Shown here one piece after another: positions 7,963 through 19,174 of a stretch of DNA of 64,000 nt. Within the stretch, counting starts at the first letter, position 1; each line of letters begins with the position of its first letter. A program made the position numbers and the translations under genes. Source of the DNA: Clostridiales bacterium (lineage in GTDB: Bacteria; Bacillota; Clostridia; Christensenellales; Aristaeellaceae); the NCBI GenBank assembly GCA_015056085.1, contig SVHA01000001.1:124001-188000 (forward strand). The letters are read 5' to 3'. Below the pieces are notes generated by a model. It had not been told where the DNA came from. It saw only the letters and a program-made list of their open reading frames with translations, and did no database searches.

Positions 7963-10728
7963 ATGGCTTTTGCAGAGAGAATCATCAACATCAAGCGGGC
8001 GCTGCAGCTGCCCAGCGGTGACGCCTACGACCACTATGTGGGCTCTTACCCCCACATTCCCTCCCATCTGCGCAGGATTCTCGGTCAGGTGGAATACGCC
8101 GTTGCCATGGAACAGGCCGGCTGTGAACTGGACACTTCCCTGATCGATCAGGCCATCGCCTGCCTGGAAGACGCCCTGGTGAAGGAAGGCACTGTTTCTG
8201 CTGCGGCAGCGCTGAAGGCTGAAGAAATCCTGCTGCCCCTGAAGGACGCCGCCAAGCAGTTCACCGTGCACATGGTGGCCCATGCCCACATCGACATGAA
8301 CTGGATGTGGCCCTGGCACGAAACGGTGGAAATCACTCTGGAAACCTTCCGTACCATGCTCAAACTCATGGATGAAGACCCGGAATTCAAGTTCTCCCAG
8401 TCTCAGGCTTCAACCTATAAGATTGTGGAAGAATTTGAGCCTGAAATGCTGGACGCCATTCGCCAGCGTGTGAAGGAAGGCCGCTGGGAAGTGACCGCCG
8501 CCACCTGGGTGGAGGCGGACAAGAATATGCCCAACGGCGAGAGCATGGTGCGCCATCTGCTCTACACCAGGAAGGCCATGCAGGATCTGTTTGGCATCGA
8601 AGGCTCCTTTGTTGACTATGAGCCCGACACCTTCGGCCATGCCGCCGGCGTGCCGGAGATTCTGCATCAGGGCGGCGTGAAGTATTACTATCATTGCCGC
8701 GGCTATCAGGGCCATTCCATCTATCGCTGGCGCGCTGCCAATGGTCACGAGGTGCTGGCCTACCGGGAGCCCCGGTGGTATCTGGGCGGCATCAGCAATG
8801 CCTTTGCCAACTATATTCCCAGCTACTGCAAGGAATACGGCATCACCGAGGCCATGGAAGTCTACGGAGTGGGCGACCACGGCGGCGGACCGACCCGCAA
8901 GGACCTGCGGTTGATTCACGAGATGCAGCAGTGGCCTGTGTTCCCCACGCTGGCGTTCTCCACCTACAACGCCTTCTTTGGCAGCCTTGAAAAACACATC
9001 GAGAACTTCCCCGTGGTGCAGGACGAGCACAACGTGGTTTTCACCGGCTGCTACACCACCCAGGTCAGCATCAAGGCGGGCAACCGCCGTGGTGAATACA
9101 TGCTGGCCCGCACGGAAAGCGCTGCAACGGCCCTCCATGCCCTCACCGGCGCGCCCTATCACAAGGAGCGCTTCGAGCAGGCATGGGTGAACGTGCTGTT
9201 CAACCAGTTCCATGATATTCTCACCGGTTCCGGCGTGCAGGCGACCCGCCATTACGCCAACGCCAAGTATTCCGCAACCCAGGCCACTGCGGAGCGGGAG
9301 TATGCCGCTGCCATGCGCCGCCTGTCCGCTGCGGTGGATACCTCTGCTTTTGCAGACAAAATGCCGGAAAAGACGGGCTTCCAGCCTGAAATCGATACCT
9401 ATTTCCAGCGGGGCAACCGTGTTTTCACCATCGCAAACTTCACCCAGACGCCCTGGAGCGGCCCTGTGAAGGTCACCGCCTGGGACTGGTATGGCCGCAG
9501 CGACACCGCTGTGGTGCTGGATAAGGACGGCAACACGCTGCCTGTGCAGTGGGTGTGCGGTCCTACCCCCAAGGACGCCAACACCTTCCAGGATTTCCTG
9601 GTGGACATTACCCTTCCCGCCTACAGCTGGACGACCATCTGTCTGGTGGATGGCGCCGTGAAGCCCCTGCCTCTGCCTCTGCCCAACGACCCCCGCAAGC
9701 ATCATCCCGATGTGTTTGTGCTGGAAAATGAGATCATTAAGGCCACCTTTGATTCCGTTTCCGGCAATCTGAAGGAACTGCTGGACAAGCGTACCGGCAA
9801 GGTGATGGGCGGCGGTAAGTTCATCCTCGTGGAAGAAGCCACCGACAAGGGTATGACCAGTTGGGTGACCGGGCGTTATCGCAAGGAAATCGCCCTGGAC
9901 AGCAAGAACATCCTCCACACCTGCGGAGGTGCCCTGCGTTCCGGCCTGCAGATGACCTACACCTTTGGTCAGCGGGATTCCAGCCTTCGTGTGGACGTCA
10001 CCCTGGACAAGGGCAGCGATACGCTGGTGTTCAATGGCAGGGTGGATTGGCACGAGCGTGGCACAAAGCAGACCAAGATTCTCCAGCTTGCCTTTGTGGC
10101 TGATTGCGCCGATGACTTCTCCCGTGTGCGCTATATGCAGCCCACCGGGCTGATTGAGCGACCCACCTGCGCCATGGAAATGCCCACCATCGGTATGGCG
10201 GTGGCTCTGCCTGAAAATGCTGACCGTGTGCTTGAGCTTTCCTCCACCGGCAAGTATGCCGTGCGTGGTGATGAAAACCGTCTGCATATGCCCATCATCC
10301 GCTCCGCCTTCGATCCTGATGCGCTGCCCGATCAGGGCGCCCATGATTTCTGCGTGGCCCTGAGTGTGGTGGATCGTGAAGACACCGTGCGGCAGATGAA
10401 CATTCCTGAGTGGCTGTATCAGCCCGTGACGTCCTGGCCTGCCCAGGTGCAGAAGGGGAGCCTCCCTGCCAGCTATCAGCTGCTGGAAGTGACCGGCGCC
10501 CGTGTCAGCGCTGTGAAGGCCTCTGAAGACGGCAAGGCTGTCATCGTGCGTGTGTATGAAGGCGCCGGCTGTCCCGGCGAGGCTGTGGTGAAGTTCAACG
10601 CTCCCGCCAGCAAGGCGCTGCGCTGCAACCTGCACGAAGCAGGGGAGGAAGAACTTCCCCTTCAGGGCGGCGAAGTGACCCTGCAGCTCAAGGCTCACGA
10701 GATCGCCACCATCCGATTTGAAAAGTAA
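7963..10728 (+). CDS. Alpha-mannosidase, GH38
   Basis: A 921-residue glycoside hydrolase family 38 alpha-mannosidase, predicted cytoplasmic because no signal peptide is seen. The N-terminal catalytic domain has the metal-binding HAHIDMNW motif near residue 107, PDTFGHA near residue 222 containing the nucleophile Asp, and NQFHDILTG near 412, all GH38 hallmarks; beta domains follow to the C-terminus. The ATG at 7963 is preferred over 7957 because AAAGGA (7949-7954) is then 8 nt away. It likely trims alpha-linked mannose from imported glycans. It is last in the operon starting at 5841 and is followed by a terminator. Confidence 0.95.
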   Translation: MAFAERIINIKRALQLPSGDAYDHYVGSYPHIPSHLRRILGQVEYAVAMEQAGCELDTSLIDQAIACLEDALVKEGTVSAAAALKAEEILLPLKDAAKQFTVHMVAHAHIDMNWMWPWHETVEITLETFRTMLKLMDEDPEFKFSQSQASTYKIVEEFEPEMLDAIRQRVKEGRWEVTAATWVEADKNMPNGESMVRHLLYTRKAMQDLFGIEGSFVDYEPDTFGHAAGVPEILHQGGVKYYYHCRGYQGHSIYRWRAANGHEVLAYREPRWYLGGISNAFANYIPSYCKEYGITEAMEVYGVGDHGGGPTRKDLRLIHEMQQWPVFPTLAFSTYNAFFGSLEKHIENFPVVQDEHNVVFTGCYTTQVSIKAGNRRGEYMLARTESAATALHALTGAPYHKERFEQAWVNVLFNQFHDILTGSGVQATRHYANAKYSATQATAEREYAAAMRRLSAAVDTSAFADKMPEKTGFQPEIDTYFQRGNRVFTIANFTQTPWSGPVKVTAWDWYGRSDTAVVLDKDGNTLPVQWVCGPTPKDANTFQDFLVDITLPAYSWTTICLVDGAVKPLPLPLPNDPRKHHPDVFVLENEIIKATFDSVSGNLKELLDKRTGKVMGGGKFILVEEATDKGMTSWVTGRYRKEIALDSKNILHTCGGALRSGLQMTYTFGQRDSSLRVDVTLDKGSDTLVFNGRVDWHERGTKQTKILQLAFVADCADDFSRVRYMQPTGLIERPTCAMEMPTIGMAVALPENADRVLELSSTGKYAVRGDENRLHMPIIRSAFDPDALPDQGAHDFCVALSVVDREDTVRQMNIPEWLYQPVTSWPAQVQKGSLPASYQLLEVTGARVSAVKASEDGKAVIVRVYEGAGCPGEAVVKFNAPASKALRCNLHEAGEEELPLQGGEVTLQLKAHEIATIRFEK

Positions 10729-10741
10729 ACAAGGTTTTCTT

Positions 10742-10773
10742 GAGGGAGAGGCAAGCGCTTTTCCCTCTTTTTT
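10742..10773 (+). terminator. Rho-independent terminator after GH38 gene
   Basis: GAGGGA (10742-10747) pairs with TCCCTC (10762-10767) and is followed by six T. Confidence 0.75.
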
Positions 10774-10842
10774 GCTGCAGTGAAGTCAATCTGATGCGAT
10801 ATTGTGATTTGTTTAACATAACCAAAAAACTGGGAAATCCTA

Positions 10843-10871
10843 TTGAAACTTGCCTGTTTACCTGATATAAT
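10843..10871 (+). promoter_or_regulatory. Promoter of the ATP synthase operon
   Basis: TTGAAA (10843-10848), a 17 bp spacer and a perfect TATAAT (10866-10871). It is the only strong promoter seen before the atp genes, which are all tightly packed on this strand. Confidence 0.88.
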
Positions 10872-10914
10872 GATAGAGTCGATGAAATTAGGCTTTTAGG
10901 AGGTCAATACGCAC

Positions 10915-11304
10915 ATGGCATTCAAGGTTGATCCCACCGTCCGCCGGGAATCATTGTATATTGCTGCGGTGACGGTGCTGCTTTCTGCGGTGATGCAGGC
11001 GGTGTATCTGATCATCGGGCAGTGGAATGTAACGGTGCTGCTGGGCAACCTGCTGGGCGGCTTTGCGGCTGTGCTGAACTTCTTCCTGATGGGTCTGACG
11101 GTGCAGAAGGTCCTGGGCATGGAAGAAAAGGACGCCCGCACCCGCATCAGGACCTCCCAGCATTTGCGGATGCTGATGCTGGCCATTTTCGCCGTCATCG
11201 GAGCAGCGGTGCCCTGCTTTGATCTGCTGGCTACGCTGCTGCCTCTTCTGTTCCCCCGCATCGGCGTGACGCTCCGTCCGCTGATGGACAAAAAGCGTTC
11301 CTGA
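10915..11304 (+). CDS. atpI: ATP synthase subunit I-like membrane protein
   Basis: A 129-residue protein with four predicted membrane spans and the LLGNLLGGFAAVLNFFLMG stretch typical of clostridial ATP synthase protein I, encoded first in the operon. In other bacteria AtpI assists assembly of the c-ring and may take part in Mg2+ handling. The start is fixed by AGGAGG at 10898-10903. Sequence conservation in this family is low, so the call rests on the membrane pattern and on its position directly before atpB. Confidence 0.8.
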   Translation: MAFKVDPTVRRESLYIAAVTVLLSAVMQAVYLIIGQWNVTVLLGNLLGGFAAVLNFFLMGLTVQKVLGMEEKDARTRIRTSQHLRMLMLAIFAVIGAAVPCFDLLATLLPLLFPRIGVTLRPLMDKKRS

Positions 11305-11377
11305 CTGCCGGAGCGATTGCCCGGCGATAAAACCCACAACCCTATGAAAGCGAATGACTGAAAGGAGGTGAGAGACG

Positions 11378-12283
11378 ATGAAAGAGAAAGATAAGCGGTA
11401 TCGCATCAAAGACTATCTCTACATTGCCATGATGATCCTGCCGCTGCTTGTGGGCATCGTCATCCAGATTCTCACCAAACCTGCCTCGGAGGGTCTGTCC
11501 ATTTCCGGCGCGCGGATCTTCTTCACCATTCCCATGCCGCTGATGGATCTGCCCATCACGGAATCCCAGATCAACACCTGGCTGGTGATGATCACCCTGC
11601 TGGGCCTGTGCCTGTTCCTCACCAACGGCATCAGCGAAGACCGCCGCAACTTCCGCCAGATGGCGGCAGAGTGGCTGGTGGAGCAGATGGACAAGCTGGT
11701 GGGCAGCAACATGGAGCCCATCTTTGCCGGCTATGCGCCCTTCATCGGCGCCGTGATGGCACTGTCTGTGTTCTCCAGCCTGCAGAGTCTGCTGGGTTTG
11801 TATCCCCCCACGTCCGACCTGAACGTGGTGGCGGGCTGGGCGATTCTGGTGTTCGCTCTGATCACAAAGAATAAACTCAAGGCTGGCGCCTGGGGCTATG
11901 CAAAGGGTTTTGCCGAGCCCATCCCGGTGATGCTGCCCATGAACATCATCAGCGAGGTCGCCACGCCCGTGTCGATGGCGTTCCGTCATTTCGGCAACGT
12001 GCTGTCCGGCTCGGTCATTGCTGCGCTGGTGGCCTGGGCGCTGCAGGGCGCATCTGCTGCCCTGTTTGGCTGGCTGCCCGGCATTCTGGGAGAGATTCCC
12101 TTCCTGCAGGTAGGCCTTCCCGCCATCCTCAGCGCATACTTCGATGTGTTCAGCGGATGCATCCAGGCCTTCATCTTCGCCATGCTGACCATGCTCTACG
12201 TTTCGGGCGGCTATCCCGGAGACGACGTGGTGGAAGCCCTTGCTCTCAAGCGCCGTCAGCGCCGGGAGCGCAAGGCTGCCTGA
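11378..12283 (+). CDS. atpB: F-type ATP synthase subunit a
   Basis: A 301-residue F0 subunit a that forms the ion half-channels beside the c-ring. The conserved region EVATPVSMAFRHFGNVLSG near residue 200 contains the essential arginine. It is longer than the roughly 240-residue forms of bacilli, with an extended N-terminal hydrophilic part before the second span. The start ATG follows AAGGAGGTGAG. It is preceded by atpI and followed by atpE after 65 nt. Ion specificity cannot be read from this subunit alone; the c subunit suggests sodium. Confidence 0.95.
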   Translation: MKEKDKRYRIKDYLYIAMMILPLLVGIVIQILTKPASEGLSISGARIFFTIPMPLMDLPITESQINTWLVMITLLGLCLFLTNGISEDRRNFRQMAAEWLVEQMDKLVGSNMEPIFAGYAPFIGAVMALSVFSSLQSLLGLYPPTSDLNVVAGWAILVFALITKNKLKAGAWGYAKGFAEPIPVMLPMNIISEVATPVSMAFRHFGNVLSGSVIAALVAWALQGASAALFGWLPGILGEIPFLQVGLPAILSAYFDVFSGCIQAFIFAMLTMLYVSGGYPGDDVVEALALKRRQRRERKAA

Positions 12284-12303
12284 TTTTCCCCATTAACTTG
12301 TGA

Positions 12304-12633
<330 letters not shown>

Positions 12634-12654
12634 TCTGATTGACAGGTGAGAGAT

Positions 12655-13158
12655 ATGCAGTCATTGGAAGTTATTTCGGTCAATCTTTGGCAGATTCTCA
12701 TTTCCATGGCGAACCTTGCGATTCTCTTCTGGCTGATCAAAAAGTTCCTGTACGGCCCGGTGAAAAAGACCATTGCCAAGCGTCAGGCTGCCATTGATGA
12801 AACGTATCAGGCGGCCCGTGAAGCGAGGGAGTCTGCCGAAAAGAGCCGGGACGCCTATGCTGAAAAGCTTTCCGGCGCCCGTCAGGAAGCGGATGAAATC
12901 GTCAAGAGTGCGACGGTCAACGCCAACCGGCGTTCCGAGCGCATTGTGTCTGATGCCCAGGACAAGGCGGATGGCATCATCCGTCAGGCACAGACGGAAG
13001 CCGAACTGGAAAAGAAGAAGGCGCAGGAGTCCATCCGGCACGAGATTGCCGACGTCTCCGCCGCCCTTGCTGAGAAACTGCTGGGTCGTGAAATGTCCAA
13101 GCAGGATCACCATGAAGTGATCGACTCGTTCCTGAATGAAATGGGTGAGCAGCAATGA
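12655..13158 (+). CDS. atpF: F-type ATP synthase subunit b
   Basis: A 167-residue peripheral-stalk subunit: one N-terminal membrane span (about residues 8-30, ISMANLAILFWLIKKF) followed by a long charged alpha-helix rich in Ala, Glu, Arg and Lys that dimerises and holds delta. The ATG at 12655 is chosen because AGGTGAG lies 5 nt upstream; a GTG at 12646 in the same frame overlaps that ribosome binding site. The stop overlaps the atpH start (ATGA). Confidence 0.94.
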   Translation: MQSLEVISVNLWQILISMANLAILFWLIKKFLYGPVKKTIAKRQAAIDETYQAAREARESAEKSRDAYAEKLSGARQEADEIVKSATVNANRRSERIVSDAQDKADGIIRQAQTEAELEKKKAQESIRHEIADVSAALAEKLLGREMSKQDHHEVIDSFLNEMGEQQ

Positions 13159-13685
13159 CGAATTTGAGCAAAGAATTCTCTGCTGCCCTGTTTGACCTGG
13201 CCATGGACGAGAAGCGGGAAGAGGAAGTGCTGGAAGAACTCAAACTCGTCAAATCCGTGTTTGATGTCACCCCCGGCGCTTTGAGCACCCTGGCTTCTCC
13301 GGCCATCCCCCGCACAGAGCGCCTTGCCCTGATGGAATCATCCCTGAAGGATCAGGTGTCCCAGACGGTGATCAGTTTCCTGGCAGTCCTTATTTCCCGT
13401 GGGGGAATCCGCAATTTCGACGATTGCCTCAAGGGCTATGAGGAAATGTACAATTCCGCTAAGAAACTTTCCACCGCCAAGGTGGTCAGCGCTGTGGAAC
13501 TGACGGACGCTGAAAAAGAAAAGCTTCTCTCCCAGCTGGAAAAGAAACTTGGACGCACCATCTACCTGGAATGCAGCGTGGATGAAACCCTGCTGGGCGG
13601 CCTGAAGGTCGAAGTGGACGGCAAGGTTATGGACGGCAGCCTGAAACACCGGCTGCAACAAATCAAGGAAGTGATGAACGCATGA
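13155..13685 (+). CDS. atpH: F-type ATP synthase subunit delta
   Basis: A 176-residue delta (OSCP-like) subunit that caps F1 and links it to the b-stalk. It has the N-terminal helical bundle, then the conserved C-terminal pattern [21 protein letters not shown] around residues 133-154, typical of the family. It overlaps atpF and atpA by 4 bp each (ATGA), consistent with coupled translation and fixed stoichiometry. Confidence 0.95.
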   Translation: MTNLSKEFSAALFDLAMDEKREEEVLEELKLVKSVFDVTPGALSTLASPAIPRTERLALMESSLKDQVSQTVISFLAVLISRGGIRNFDDCLKGYEEMYNSAKKLSTAKVVSAVELTDAEKEKLLSQLEKKLGRTIYLECSVDETLLGGLKVEVDGKVMDGSLKHRLQQIKEVMNA

Positions 13686-15175
13686 GCAACAAGCCTGAGG
13701 AAATCAGCAGTATTCTGAAAGAGCAAATCAGGAACTACCAGTCCCGGGTGGAAATGTCCGAAACCGGCACGGTCATCACCGTCGGTGACGGCATTGCCCG
13801 TGTTTATGGTCTGCGCAGCTGTATGGCTAACGAACTGCTGATCTTTGAAGATGGCAGTTACGGCATGGCGCAGAACCTGGAAGAGGAAACGGTGTCCGTT
13901 GCCGTTTTGTCTGACACCGATGAAATCCGTGAAGGCAGCACGGTCAAGCGCACCGGTCGGGCACTGTCTGTGCCGGTGGGTGAAGCGCTGCTGGGCCGTG
14001 TGGTCAACGCTCTTGGCCAGCCCATCGACGGCAAGGGCCCTGCTCAGTGCAGTGAAACCCGCCCCATCGAGTCCGAGGCTCCCGGCATCATCGAGCGCAA
14101 GAGCGTCTCTGTGCCTCTGCAGACGGGCATCAAGGCCATTGACTCCATGATTCCCATTGGCCGCGGTCAGCGTGAATTGATCATCGGTGACCGTCAGACG
14201 GGCAAGTCCACCATCGCCATTGATACCATCATCAACCAAAAGAACACGGGCGTTCTGTGCATCTACGTGGCCATCGGCCAGAAGCGCACCTCCGTGGTGC
14301 AGATTGCCAACGAGCTGGAAAAGGCCGGCGCCATGGCGTACACCATCATCGTGTCTGCTTCCGCTGCTGAAAGCGCCCCCCTGCAGTACATTGCGCCCTA
14401 TGCGGGCTGCGCCATGGCGGAATACTTCCGTGAGCAGGGCAAGGACGTGCTGATCGTGTATGACGATCTGTCCAAGCACGCTGTGGCTTATCGTGCGCTG
14501 TCCCTGCTGATTCGCCGTCCTCCGGGCCGTGAAGCCTATCCCGGCGACGTCTTCTATCTCCATTCCCGCCTGCTGGAACGTGCCGCCTGCGTGGCTCCCG
14601 AGTTCGGTGGAGGCTCCATCACCGCCCTGCCGATTATCGAAACCCAGGCCGGTGACGTGTCTGCCTACATCCCCACCAATGTCATTTCCATCACCGATGG
14701 CCAGATTTTCCTGGAGACGGAACTGTTCCACTCCGGCGTCATGCCTGCCATCAACCCCGGCATCTCCGTCAGTCGTGTGGGCGGCAGCGCCCAGAAGAAG
14801 GGCATGAAGAAGGTCGCCGGCGAACTGAAGCTGCTCTACTCCCAGTATCTGGAACTGAAGTCTTTTGCCCAGTTCGGCTCTGACCTGGACGCTGACACCA
14901 AGTCCCGTCTGGCGCTGGGCGCCCGCATTGTGGAAGTGCTCAAGCAGCGCCGCAATGCCCCTGTGCGTGTGGGCTGCCAGATCGCCATCGTGTATGCTGT
15001 GATTCATGGCTACCTCAACGATGTGCCTGTGAACGGCGTGCGTGACTGGGAAGAGAAACTCTTTGACAAGCTGGAAGCGGAATATCCAGCCCTGCTGGCT
15101 CGCCTGGAAGACGGTCAGTACGAGGACAGCGATATTACCGAGATGGAAGCGGCGCTTGACAGCATGCGGAGGTGA
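13682..15175 (+). CDS. atpA: F-type ATP synthase subunit alpha
   Basis: A 497-residue alpha subunit of F1, the non-catalytic nucleotide-binding partner of beta. Walker [10 protein letters not shown] is near residue 170, followed by the family signature [14 protein letters not shown] around residue 358. Length and domain order (beta barrel, nucleotide fold, C-terminal helices) are normal. The start ATG overlaps the atpH stop, and the gene is followed within 6 nt by the atpG start, whose ribosome binding site lies inside the atpA 3' end. Confidence 0.98.
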   Translation: MSNKPEEISSILKEQIRNYQSRVEMSETGTVITVGDGIARVYGLRSCMANELLIFEDGSYGMAQNLEEETVSVAVLSDTDEIREGSTVKRTGRALSVPVGEALLGRVVNALGQPIDGKGPAQCSETRPIESEAPGIIERKSVSVPLQTGIKAIDSMIPIGRGQRELIIGDRQTGKSTIAIDTIINQKNTGVLCIYVAIGQKRTSVVQIANELEKAGAMAYTIIVSASAAESAPLQYIAPYAGCAMAEYFREQGKDVLIVYDDLSKHAVAYRALSLLIRRPPGREAYPGDVFYLHSRLLERAACVAPEFGGGSITALPIIETQAGDVSAYIPTNVISITDGQIFLETELFHSGVMPAINPGISVSRVGGSAQKKGMKKVAGELKLLYSQYLELKSFAQFGSDLDADTKSRLALGARIVEVLKQRRNAPVRVGCQIAIVYAVIHGYLNDVPVNGVRDWEEKLFDKLEAEYPALLARLEDGQYEDSDITEMEAALDSMRR

Positions 15176-15180
15176 TCAGC

Positions 15181-17698
<2,518 letters not shown>

Positions 17699-17703
17699 CT
17701 TTT

Positions 17704-17738
17704 CATCCCTTGCCTGATTGTCCGGGCAAGGGATGTTT
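17704..17738 (+). terminator. Terminator of the atp operon
   Basis: A perfect 11 bp stem, CATCCCTTGCC (17704-17714) with GGCAAGGGATG (17725-17735), followed by TTTCC. The T-run is short, so some read-through to the next gene is possible. Confidence 0.75.
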
Positions 17739-17758
17739 CCTGTGAAAGGAGATTCACC

Positions 17759-18170
17759 ATGGTCAGACCCATCATGAAAGACCCGCTGTTTCTGTCCGTG
17801 CCCTCTGTAGATGCTACGCCTGCTGATAAACCTGTCATCCGTGATCTGCTGGACACCCTTCATCATCATGCGGATGGCTGTGTGGGCATGGCGGCGAACA
17901 TGATCGGCGTGAGCAAGCGCATCATTGCGGTGAACATGGGCGCTATGAATGTCGCCATGGTTAATCCGGTCATTCTCAAAAAGTCCGGTCCTTATTAGGC
18001 GGAAGAAGGCTGCCTTTCCCTGACCGGCGTGAGAAAAACCACCCGGTATCAGGACATCGAAGTGTCCTTCCTGACGGCGGACTTTGTGCCCATGCAGGGT
18101 AAATATTCCGGCTGGGTAGCGCAGATCATTCAGCATGAGATCGATCACCTGAATGGTGTGCTGATCTGAG
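17759..18170 (+). pseudogene. Peptide deformylase-like gene interrupted by one in-frame TAG
   Basis: Reading through the TAG at 17996-17998 (codon 80) gives a 136-codon peptide-deformylase-like protein of the short clostridial type, with EGCLS and the metal-binding HEIDH motif after the stop. Motif 1 reads GMAANMIG, so the usual Gln of GxAAxQ is Met; the family member may be a divergent deformylase even when intact. There is no frame change on either side of the TAG. AAAGGAG lies upstream of the ATG. Termination at the TAG would yield 79 residues without the metal site. Either a nonsense mutation, an assembly error, or a read-through codon; see findings on TAG usage. Confidence 0.85.
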
Positions 18171-18182
18171 GAGGAAAACAAA

Positions 18183-18641
18183 ATGCACGTTTTCGTGGAC
18201 GCCGACGCCTGCCCGGTGGTGGCGTTGGTGGAAGAAATCAGCACGAAGCACCACGTCCCGGTGACGCTTCTGTGCGACACCAATCACGTCTTGCGCTCCG
18301 ATGTGAGCGAGGTGCGAATCATCGGCGCAGGGCGGGATGCGGTGGACTTCGCCCTCATCAATGCCTGTCATAGGGGCGATGTGGTTGTCACCCAGGATTA
18401 CGGTGTGGCCGCCATGGCCCTGGGAAAGGGCGCCTATGCCATTCATCAGAGCGGCAGGTGGTATTTAAACGACAACATCGACCAACTGCTGATGGAACGC
18501 CACGTGGCCGCCAAGGCCCGCAGAGCCTTCGGCAAGCACCATTTCAAGGGCCCAGCCAAGCGAACAGCCGAGGATGACACACGTTTTGCGGAATCCTTCG
18601 AAAGGCTGCTGATGATGGCTGTTGAATCGGAAAACAAATGA
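18183..18641 (+). CDS. YaiI/YqxD family protein (UPF0178, DUF188)
   Basis: A 152-residue protein of the YaiI/YqxD family, opening with HVFVDADACPV, the conserved acidic motif, and containing VVTQDYGVAAMAL near residue 62 and the FKGPAKRT stretch. The family has a PIN-like fold with clustered aspartates, but its substrate is not known; nuclease activity is an inference. AGGAGG precedes the ATG, and the gene starts 12 nt after the deformylase-like frame, so the two were probably cotranscribed. A terminator follows. Confidence 0.9.
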   Translation: MHVFVDADACPVVALVEEISTKHHVPVTLLCDTNHVLRSDVSEVRIIGAGRDAVDFALINACHRGDVVVTQDYGVAAMALGKGAYAIHQSGRWYLNDNIDQLLMERHVAAKARRAFGKHHFKGPAKRTAEDDTRFAESFERLLMMAVESENK

Positions 18642-18662
18642 GCCGCATTTTGCGGCTTTTTT
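18641..18662 (+). terminator. Rho-independent terminator after yaiI-like gene
   Basis: AGCCGCA (18641-18647) pairs with TGCGGCT (18651-18657) and runs into six T; it begins inside the stop codon. Confidence 0.88.
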
Positions 18663-18730
18663 GCATGAAATCAATGTAAGCCGAACACAATACCTTCGAC
18701 AAACCAAAAGTCGGTTAAAGGAGGATGGTT

Positions 18731-18916
18731 ATGCGGTTTGCAGTCAATGATAAGTGCATCGCCTGCGGTCTGTGCGAGGCGGTGTGCCCGGAAGTGTTTT
18801 CTCTGGACGGTGACAAGGCCCAAGCCAAGCAGGAGGATATCACCGGCAGCGTGAAGGAAGGCGCTCTGGAAGCCATGCACGGCTGCCCGGTGGCAGCCAT
18901 TGAGGAAAAAGACTAA
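18731..18916 (+). CDS. Small 4Fe-4S ferredoxin
   Basis: A 61-residue ferredoxin. CIACGLC (C9, C12, C15) and C52 in GCPVAAI can ligate one 4Fe-4S cluster; C19 in AVCP remains and in related single-cluster ferredoxins is not a ligand. The acidic composition fits a soluble electron carrier. I take the ATG at 18731, 6 nt after AAAGGAGG (18717-18724); the ATG at 18725 abuts the ribosome binding site. The electron partner is not evident from the neighbours. A 7 bp inverted repeat (18929-18935 with 18954-18960) lies downstream without a T-run. Confidence 0.92.
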   Translation: MRFAVNDKCIACGLCEAVCPEVFSLDGDKAQAKQEDITGSVKEGALEAMHGCPVAAIEEKD

Positions 18917-18964
18917 GCGTCGTGACAATTCAGGCGGAAAAATGTATCTTTCAGCCTGAACTGG

Positions 18965-18993
18965 TTGACGGAAGGGTGCCTTTGTGTTAAGAT
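18965..18993 (+). promoter_or_regulatory. Promoter of the riboswitch-P-type ATPase unit
   Basis: TTGACG (18965-18970), 17 bp spacer, TAAGAT (18988-18993), placed about 15 bp before the riboswitch begins. Confidence 0.7.
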
Positions 18994-19007
18994 TTCCCAC
19001 GAATAGA

Positions 19008-19141
19008 AGACCCGTGAGGGAGTAGTTCACGCTACAGGTGGCAAAGCGCAGCAAGTCAACATACATGGCAGGGCGACCTGTCTGGCTTGCTCTGATGAAC
19101 GAGACTCATGTGACAGCACTGGCTGACACATGGGTTTTCTT
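19008..19141 (+). ncRNA. yybP-ykoY manganese riboswitch
   Basis: The leader holds the hallmarks of the yybP-ykoY aptamer: GAGGGAGTAG (19016-19025) for the first metal-binding loop, GTCAACATAC in the middle, and GAACGAGAC (19097-19105) for the second loop. The 3' arm forms CTCATGTG (19105-19112) pairing with CACATGGG (19127-19134), followed by TTTTCTTGT, so a terminator can form and be avoided when Mn2+ stabilises the aptamer. The downstream gene is a P-type metal ATPase, a known target class of this RNA. Confidence 0.88.
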
Positions 19142-19174
19142 GTATTTGATCACAATACAGGAAGGAGTTTGCCC

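Noticed and set aside
8410-10698. Antisense open frame of 762 codons opposite the alpha-mannosidase
   Set aside because: It mirrors the GC-rich codon pattern of the GH38 gene, is rich in His and Gly without any domain, and lacks a ribosome binding site.
17996-17998. TAG in the deformylase-like gene as pyrrolysine
   Set aside because: Pyrrolysine is known from methylamine methyltransferases, not deformylases, and no pyl genes are in this window. Kept only as an open question in the TAG finding.
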